A stretch of DNA of 64,000 nt from Siphonodentalium dalli (Eukaryota > Mollusca > Scaphopoda > Gadilida > Siphonodentaliidae), in NCBI GenBank assembly GCA_032622095.1, contig CP136064.1, positions 276,669,614 to 276,733,613 on the forward strand, given 5' to 3'. Made by a program: the position numbers and the translations under genes. Shown here one piece after another: positions 57,278 through 64,000 of the stretch. The notes beneath the pieces were generated by a model, which was not told the origin of the DNA, did no database searches, and saw only the letters and a list, made by a program, of their open reading frames with translations. Numbering within the stretch: position 1 is the stretch's first letter; every line of letters starts with the position of its first letter.

Positions 57278-57720
57278 CTCATAAATGTTATGTTTGTTAC
57301 TATCGAAACCAGTATTTTTCTTCAAATTTCAAGTAAGATATAAGATATTAGTTTTATTTAAAAGCAAAATATCAATTTTTCTATAATATCTTTTAAATTA
57401 GGAATGTATTATCTAATAACATACCCCCAATGATTAAAAACTTGGTGGACACGCGTATCTATCTATGCATGGTCAGTTACAACGATAAAGATGTTGCCAA
57501 TGGTAAAGGAGGAACCCTTGTGTACGTATTTTCGACAGTATATCGAAATGTCCAAAGTTTTAATCACTAGCGGCATTCGTTATCTATCTATAGTGCGAGT
57601 ATACATTGTGTAGATGCATACTAGTTTCCCTTGTTGCCATGGAAATCAGGGTTTTGTTTTCTTCAAATGTCAAGTTAAATATATAACACCTATTTAAATA
57701 ACCGGCAAACATCCAAAAAC
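57200..57720. repeat. Diverged tandem duplication unit
   Basis: 57207-57330 (AAACGGCCAAACATCCCAAT, TTACGCCAGCAG, TTCTTCAAATTTCAAGT) resembles 57640-57737 joined to 58278-58330 (AACCGGCAAACATCCAAAAA, TGTAACGCC-AGCAA). So a unit of about 0.45 kb is repeated, and the second unit is split by the element at 57738. Confidence 0.5.
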
Positions 57721-57737
57721 AGCAGTTCTGTAACGCC

Positions 57738-58267
57738 CAGGGGGGGGGGGTGAAAAAATTTCTTCCGGTACGTATGCCGGGGTGGTTGGGTGGTCAAAGC
57801 CAACAACAAGCAATTTTTTCCGCAACTAAAAACAAAATTTCCTGCTTGTTTTTTTAGTGTTTTGGCAATGAGTTGGGCTTCAAAACCACTTTGAATGAGA
57901 GAAATAATGTAATTCTAACTGGTAAACTGACTGCAGGCAGTTATCGTGTTGTATTTTGTTGCAATTTTTTTAATCCAAGATGGCCGCTGGAAGCCATGGT
58001 TTTTTTGGCCGAATGACCTCAAAATGTCCATGTTAACATCCATGATAAATAGTATGAACAGAAATTCATATACAGCTGTTTACTGTGAATTTCCCCCCGC
58101 AAAACTCTGTTTTAGTGTTTAAAGGGGGGTGGGTGTCAAAAAATGGTCGGAAAAACTGCCGAAAACGGAAACAAATTTGGCGGTGGGGGTGGGGGTGGGT
58201 GGGTACAAAAAATGATCGAAAGGAAAAAAATGCCATACGTGCCTGAAATTGTTTTCCGACCCCCCCC
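57738..58267. mobile_element. 530-bp element with G-run inverted ends and 10-bp duplication
   Basis: Flanked by exact direct repeats CTGTAACGCC (57728-57737 and 58268-58277). Tips are a G10 run followed by TGAAAAAATTTC and TACGTATGCCGG; from the right, a G run, TCGGAAAACAATTTC and CACGTATGGCA. The inside is G-rich (GGTGGGGGTGGGGGTGGG near 58180). A 9-10 bp duplication fits Mutator-like or similar elements. No transposase. The open frame at 58143 is a by-product. Confidence 0.7.
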
Positions 58268-58628
58268 CTGTAACGCCAGCAATTTATTTTTAAATCTAGT
58301 TATAGTACCTATAATTTTGAGGAAATTTGTATGTACACATTACTGAATGATAAAGAGAACATTCATGTTCTTATCCCCAGCGGTAATGTATTTGATTTCA
58401 ATACGTATCTCTGCTTTCTACGGCATATAGTCCGTATACAAGTATTTCTCGTATCTCTGGACACGTTTTAACCCCGGTCCAGCGACCATTAAGTGTGAAC
58501 GTGTTATGACATGGGTCATTGGTCTAATTATTGTTATGTATATATTTCTTTATTGCCTCTATTTGGGGAGAGAATATTACATATAATATAATATAATACA
58601 TATAATATAATATAATATATTCGAGCTT

Positions 58629-58931
58629 CTAAATTGTGTTTACGTAATTTGGAAGGCGGTATAAGATAGGTTGACAAGCACATGAACTGTTTATATGCTC
58701 CGAACAATAGTTGCCATCGCTTCGCAAAGAAGTAAAACAAACGCTATTTATTTCTACCATATCGAGAAGAGACCACCAAGAAAGGCTCTTTTCTGCCCAT
58801 GCAGTGAAAATGACTGTTTTGGTTTGGGACACACACATCGTGTTCAAAGTTGTATTGCAATGTGTCTTTCTGTGGACAATGTCCGGCATATAACGCATGT
58901 AGAACCGTAGTTCAAGCATAGTTGTCGACAT
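58629..58931 (-). CDS. Orphan Cys-containing open frame, orientation unsure
   Basis: 100 codons on the minus strand (RFYMRYMPDIVHRKTHCN early, NYCSEHINSSCACQPILY near the end). The plus strand over the same bases (58695-58910) is also open and protein-like (RPPRKALFCPCSENDCFGLG). One of the two may be an old exon; nothing recognised. Confidence 0.22.
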   Translation of the reverse strand: MSTTMLELRFYMRYMPDIVHRKTHCNTTLNTMCVSQTKTVIFTAWAEKSLSWWSLLDMVEINSVCFTSLRSDGNYCSEHINSSCACQPILYRLPNYVNTI

Positions 58932-58934
58932 ATT

Positions 58935-59661
58935 TCGTTATCGAAAACAAAATCAAAAGCGAATATTATTAATTGTATATCTGTATTCTGGAGCGAAAAC
59001 CACAAAGTGGCTTTACATATATATAGAGGATACCTATGGATTTAGAGTGAATACCTTAATTATTTCATTCGTGTCTAGCAGCGAGAATATCAATTTTCAA
59101 CGAGCAACAGCAAGTCACGAATGAAATAATATGGAATGCTCTCAATACTTTAACCACGTCGATAGTTATTTTTAATGTATTAATAATTCTTAATTAATAC
59201 CAAATAATTTCTCACAAAGTGCACACAAAATTTCAGTTGAAAATTGATAGTTGTTGTTCGCCAGCTGATAACCACAGAACCACTGACGAGAAATTAGTCG
59301 TCCGCTAAAGAAAATAGTTCCCACAAATTATCACTAAAAGTGACGAATAATTATGGCCTGACACCAAATTAATATCCCAAAATAACAATAACATTATTAT
59401 CAGGAAATTATAGCATTATTTCAGTTTAAACAAGTCTTTTTTTATCATTTTCGTTTCGGTCACGATTGCCATTCTATTTGGATACGTAACAGAAGAAAAC
59501 AATAATGTACATACAGGTAAAGACACAAAATACGATATTTACTTTGCGGCAGTTTCCACTATTGATTGGGGAAGCATATAATGAATCACTATATTAGTTT
59601 AGTTCAGGGTGTGCTTGGTCCGATAAATAGGTCGGTAAATACACGAAAGAGCTTTGAAAAT
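58935..59661. other. AT-rich stretch without gene
   Basis: No recognised feature. Confidence 0.35.
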
Positions 59662-59665
59662 GTTA

Positions 59666-59766
59666 AAAACCATTCCATGATTGGAGCTTCCTAAAACGTT
59701 TTGCGAAAACCCTGTGCCAATACATTATCTTATAAGATAATGCATTGGCACAGGTTTTTCGCAAAA
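59666..59766. mobile_element. Short MITE around a minimal hairpin
   Basis: TTAA at 59662-59665 and 59767-59770. AACCATTCCATGATTGGAGC resembles the tip at 51961. The core 59711-59754 is a near-perfect hairpin (CCTGTGCCAATACATTATCT and complement), a version of the shared hairpin with its middle (ATATGCGAGTCGACC) deleted. Flanks TTTTGCGAAAAC / TTTTTCGCAAAA also pair. Confidence 0.65.
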
Positions 59767-59770
59767 TTAA

Positions 59771-60970
59771 GCGACATATAGATATAGCAAACGTCATCAT
59801 GCTAATTCTCAAATGGGTTGCACTTTGTCTGGTGTTGGCATAACCTCATTATAGTGGCTGTCTTCCTGTGTGGCTACCCCATCAGACGTTCTGGATTAAC
59901 TCGGGTTAAGGCAAAGGTGATATGTTTATCAGTGTACAACACATTAGGTGTATATGCGCATATATAACGGTGATACTTGTAATCCCGGCACAACAGAATA
60001 ATACATACCCTCCCGCACGATAGAACGCGACACATGTCCATGGTGATACTTACCCTCCCCGCACGACAGAATACGACGATGGTCCACATACCGCAGCACA
60101 ACTTGTGACTCGAACTCCAGCTTCGTTACCAGTTCCACCTTTTAATAAAATGAAATGGTCCTCTCCACTATGATGTGATAGTTATATCGACAGGTTTATA
60201 ACAAGAAATGCAGAATAAAGCTGCGCACAGAATGTTGACACTTTTTGATAAAATGTCATTAACTGTGTCTACATTATCTATCGATTTTCGATATATCTGC
60301 TTTTGAAACAAAATGCATGTTTCACGAAAGTTGTAATTAAGCAAACGGAATTATCTTGATGTAGTTCAGTGCATTTCTGAGTCTCGTCAAATAGATATTG
60401 ATATAAATGTATTCTTCTCTTGGACATATACTTGAAGGATACTCTCGTAATTTTGACATTATTAACTCAAATATACTTAAACCTATTCACATACGTTCTA
60501 TATGGACCATAGTCGATTTGTCATTCCCTGAACCTTGAAATGTTCTTTCCTATGAAGTTTTTTTCAGTAAATTTGTATTCATATGTGACCCTATAACAAT
60601 TTCAGCTTGTTTGACCTAATGCCAATGTTGAGTAACTCTGGTAATGTGCATAATCCAGGATGGCTACTGAACGCCGTCTCAAAAAAATAATCTTTGACTC
60701 ACGTATCATAGACTGATGTGTAAAACCTCTTTTTTGTTTGTTTTTTTTCTGTGTATACAATTAAATTCAGTTCATATATGTTATTTCTTCAGATTATTCC
60801 AGTCAATATCATGTGCTAAATGTCGGGTCAAGGTTAAATTTGACCTCTGATGGGCAACGATTGGATACTTCAACATGATTAACATCCATGATTCAATTTA
60901 ATGAGGTTTCATTTGTGTGAAAACTGTCATTAACATGTCACAAGGACTGGTATTCTCATAATTACATACC
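59771..60970. other. AT-rich stretch without supported gene
   Basis: A near-duplicate pair ACCCTCCCGCACGATAGAAC / ACCCTCCCCGCACGACAGAA at about 60007 and 60051. No gene. Confidence 0.4.
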
Positions 60971-60997
60971 GTGAATTATATAATAAGACGCAGATGT

Positions 60998-61350
60998 TTA
61001 TCTTTCGCAACAAATAACATTAAATATCCGTATGCTCCCACTCATAATCGGGATCAAAAAGTTAAACTCCGCATCATCTTGGCCTTCGCTTTCCTGATCG
61101 GCACCCTCATAAACAGTATCTTCACAAACATCCGGGTTTTCGACACCCCCCTGGTCCGCATCATCATCCTGGTCTGCATCATCCCCAAAAGCCTCACCAA
61201 CATACTCCATATCGACATCTTCCTCATCTGTAGCTTGACCACCTCGCCAGTATGGATACAGCAGCCATCTTCGTCAGAACACTTAAAATATGACGTGCAT
61301 GAAATACGTTCTTTGTGGCGGTCACACGCTTCAGTGATGCACTTCTTGCC
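60998..61350 (-). CDS. Cysteine-rich plus acidic coding segment with a frameshift
   Basis: Read on the minus strand from 61350. One frame gives GKKCITEACDRHKERISC, TSYFKCSDEDGCCIHTGEVV (six Cys: C-x4-C-x8-C-x5-C-x5-CC). From about 61240 the +1 frame takes over with ATDEEDVDMEYVGEAFGDDA, DQDDDADQGGVENPDVCEDT and QESEGQDDAEF to a stop at 60998. Both halves are strongly protein-like and join with a one-base shift near 61225-61245, which is either a pseudogene lesion or a sequence error. The Cys half could be a small disulphide or metal-binding domain and the tail is a D/E-rich low-complexity region. The first codon follows TAG next to the minisatellite. No family recognised. Confidence 0.42.
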
Positions 61351-61364
61351 CTACATTGTCACCG

Positions 61365-63796
61365 GATGGCGTCGATTGGCTCTGTCGGCGCCGGATGACG
61401 TCGATTTGCTCTGGTGGCGCCGGATGACGTCGATTTGCTCTGGTGGTGCCGGATGACGTCGATTTGCTCTGGTGGTGCCGGATGACGTCGATTTGCTCTG
61501 GTGGTGCCGGATGACGTCGATTGGCTCTGGTGGTGCCGGATGACGTCGATTGGCTCTGGTGGTGTCGGATGACGTCGATTGGCTCTTGTGGTGCCGGATG
61601 GCGTCGATTTGCTCTGGTGGTGCCGGATGGCGTCGATTGGCTCTGGTGGTGCCGGATGACGTCGATTTGCTCTGGTGGTGCCGGATGGCGTCGATTGGCT
61701 CTGGTGGTGTCAGGTGACGTCGATTGGCTCTGGTGGTGTCAGGTGACGTCGATTGGCTCTGTCGGCGCCGGATGACGTCGATTGGCTCTGGTGGTGTCGG
61801 GTGACGTCGATTGGCTCTTGTGGTGCCGGATGGCGTCGATTTGCTCTGGTGGTGCCGAATGGCGTCGATTGGCTCTGGTGGTGCCGGATGACGTCGATTG
61901 GCTCTGGTGGTGTCGGGTGACGTCGATTGGCTCTTGTGGTGCCGGATGGCGTCGATTGGCTCTGGTGGTGCCGGATGGCGTCGATTGGCTCTTGTGGTGC
62001 CGGATGACGTCGATTGGCTCTGGTGGTGTCGGATGACGTCGATTGGCTCTTGTGGTGCCGGATGGCGTCGATTTGCTCTGGTGGTGCCGGATGGCGTCGA
62101 TTGGCTCTGGTGGTGTCGGATGACGTCGATTGGCTCTGGTGGTGTCAGGTGACGTCGATTGGCTCTGTCGGCGCCGGATGGCGTCGATTTGCTCTGGTGG
62201 TGCCGGATGACGTCGATTTGCTCTGGTGGTGCCGGATGACGTCGATTTGCTCTGGTGTTGCCGGATGACGTCGATTGGCTCTGGTGGTGTCAGGTGACGT
62301 CGATTGGCTCTGGTGGTGCCGGATGACGTCGATTTGCTCTGGTAGTGCCGGATGGCGTCGATTGCTCTTGTGGTGTCGGATGACGTCGATTGGCTCTGGT
62401 GGTGCCGGATGACGTTGATTGGCTCTTGTGGTGTCGGGTGACGTCGATTGGCTCTTGTGGTGCCGGATGGCGTCGATTTGCTCTGGTGGTGCCGAATGGC
62501 GTCGATTGGCTCTGGTGGTGCCGGATGACGTCGATTGGCTCTGGTGGTGTCGGGTGACGTCGATTGGCTCTTGTGGTGCCGGATGGCGTCGATTTGCTCT
62601 GGTGGTGCCGGATGGCGTCGATTGGCTCTTGTGGTGCCGGATGACGTCGATTGGCTCTGGTGGTGTCGGATGACGTCGATTGGCTCTTGTGGTGCCGGAT
62701 GGCGTCGATTTGCTCTGGTGGTGCCGGATGGCGTCGATTGGCTCCGGTGGTGTCGGATGACGTCGATTGGCTCTGGTGGTGTCAGGTGACGTCGATTGGC
62801 TCTGTCGGCGCCGGATGGCGTCGATTTGCTCTGGTGGTGCCGGATGACGTCGATTTGCTCTGGTGGTGCCGGATGACGTCGATTTGCTCTGGTGTTGCCG
62901 GATGACGTCGATTGGCTCTGGTGGTGTCAGGTGACGTCGATTGGCTCTGGTGGTGCCGGATGACGTCGATTTGCTCTGGTGGTGCCGGATGGCGTCGATT
63001 GCTCTTGTGGTGTCGGATGACGTCGATTGGCTCTGGTGGTGTCGGATGACGTCGATTGGCTCTGTCGGCGCCGGATGACGTCGATTGGCTGTCGGCGCCG
63101 GATGACGTCGATTGGCTCTGGTGGTGTCAGGTGACGTCGATTTGCTATGGTGGTGCCGGATGGCGTCGATTGGCTCTGTCGGCGCCGGATGACGTCGATT
63201 GGCTCTGGTGGTGCCGGATGACGTCGATTGGCTCTGGTGGTGTCGGGTGACGTCGATTGGCTCTGGTGGTGTCGGGTGACGTCGATTGGCTCTGGTGGTG
63301 TCGGATGACGTCGATTGGCTCTTGTGGTGCCGGATGTCGTCGATTGGCTCTGGTGGTGTCGGGTGACGTCGATTGGCTCTGGTGGTGTCGGATGACGTCG
63401 ATTGGCTCTTGTGGTGCCGGATGACGTCGATTGGCTCTTGTGATGCCGGATGACGTCGATTGGCTCTTGTGGTGTCGGGTGACGTCGATTAGCTCTGGTG
63501 GTGTCGGATGACGTCGATTGGCTCTGGCGGCGTCGGATGACATCGATTGGCTCTGGTGGTGCCGGATGACGTCGATTGGCTCTGGTGGTGCCGGATGACG
63601 TCGATTGGCTCTTGTGGTGTCGGGTGACGTCGATTGGCTCTGGTGGTGTCGGATGACGTCGATTGGCTCTGGTGGTGTCGGATGACGTCGATTGGCTTTG
63701 GTGGTGCCGGGTGACGTCGATTGGCTCTTGTGGTGCCGGATGACGTCGATTGGCTCTTGTGGTGTCGGGTGACGTCGATTGGCTCTGGGGGTGCCG
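61365..63796. repeat. 29-bp GC-rich minisatellite, about 84 units
   Basis: The unit is GGATGACGTCGATTGGCTCT plus GGTGGTGCC. Variants (GGATGGCG, TTTGCTCT, CTTGTGGTG, GTCGGCGCC, GTCAGGTGACG) form longer repeated strings: about 61779-62270 is nearly repeated at about 62419-62900. Because 29 is not a multiple of 3, three units make a 29-residue period and several frames stay open on both strands, including about 290 repeat codons on the minus strand. Confidence 0.95.
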
Positions 63797-64000
63797 GATC
63801 ACCATTAACAATGTTAGGAACAGGGATACTATACTGGATCTTCCACCCAAAGTGTGTGACGTCAGCCACTCGTCGGGTGGAGCTGGGTGGTATGCCGATT
63901 GTGATTTCCACAACATCACTTGTAGATGTGTCGTCAGCCGTGCTACAACATGTTGGTCATTGTTGGAGGAAGGGTCATCACTTTGGGGCTTTTCTTCTGT
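63797..64000 (-). CDS. Coding-like segment upstream of the minisatellite
   Basis: On the minus strand from the window edge one frame reads EEKPQSDDPSSNNDQHVV. From about 63945 a shifted frame reads ADDTSTSDVVEITIGIPP, SSTRRVADVTHFGWKIQY, SIPVPNIVNGDP and runs into the repeat. A one-base shift near 63940-63950 would join them. It is on the same strand as the Cys-rich/acidic segment and lies 5' of it, so the two could be exons of one gene with the minisatellite in the intron or in the coding sequence. The first frame also stays open through the repeat to 62927. No family recognised. Confidence 0.35.

Noticed and set aside
60971-61456. 161-codon plus-strand frame over the left edge of the minisatellite
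   Set aside because: It is hydrophobic and irregular, and lies antisense to a much more protein-like Cys-rich/acidic reading on the minus strand. It ends inside the minisatellite.
61521-62905. Seven 84-codon plus-strand frames reading ALVV..DVDWL
   Set aside because: They are phases of the 29-bp minisatellite, offset by multiples of the unit, with starts created by the same GATGGC/GATTGGC variation.

Overview
The window looks like nuclear DNA of an invertebrate animal, most likely a mollusc or another lophotrochozoan. It is AT-rich and has no dense or operon-like gene layout. A tRNA-derived SINE and the 3' end of a non-LTR reverse transcriptase are present. So are several dispersed families whose wording I associate with molluscan genomes: the 'GAGCTATAGTCATCACT' family, the 'TGTGCACCTGCGATTATGA' family, and blocks reading 'GGGCCATAACTCT'. 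The clade is an inference from that recall, not from a search. Almost every open reading frame here is short and many are shadows of repeats. I keep only a few coding-like segments, all with modest confidence.

Layout. 1-1.76 kb: unique AT-rich sequence with a decayed piece of a gene family that recurs at 50.4-50.9 kb. 1.76-1.86 kb: a 100-N assembly gap. 1.86-10.5 kb: a satellite of about 165-bp monomers, each carrying a variable poly-C tract, arranged in duplicated blocks of several kb and followed by two palindromes built from the satellite motif. 12.07-15.85 kb: an inverted-repeat (foldback-like) structure; it encloses a hormone-receptor-motif tandem repeat and an exon-like cassette, and part of it lies in the apparent intron of a two-exon gene end (15.1-16.05 kb). 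16.8-21.7 kb: three DNA transposons nested one inside another. 21.7-24.6 kb: TTAA-flanked miniature elements, one of them inserted in an exon-like cassette whose empty form is preserved elsewhere. 24.6-28 kb: degenerate copies of two dispersed families plus hairpin repeats. 28.6-29.04 kb: the SINE. 30-33.9 kb: MITEs and a degenerate tandem repeat. 34.7-59.8 kb: mostly AT-rich filler with at least eight TTAA-flanked or other palindromic elements, a second full copy of the 16.8-kb element (43.69-46.26 kb), the RT remnant (38 kb), minisatellites of 25 bp (49.4 kb) and 44 bp (54.3 kb), and several orphan coding-like segments. 61-64 kb, minus strand: a cysteine-rich plus acidic coding segment and an upstream coding segment, separated by a GC-rich 29-bp minisatellite of about 84 units.

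No operon or pathway can be described. The biology on view is mostly mobile DNA. The most unusual item is one near-perfect hairpin of about 70 bp, carried inside several miniature elements that have different terminal inverted repeats but nearly all share TTAA target sites (a piggyBac-like trait). The next are the triple nest and the minisatellite that lies between two coding-like segments.
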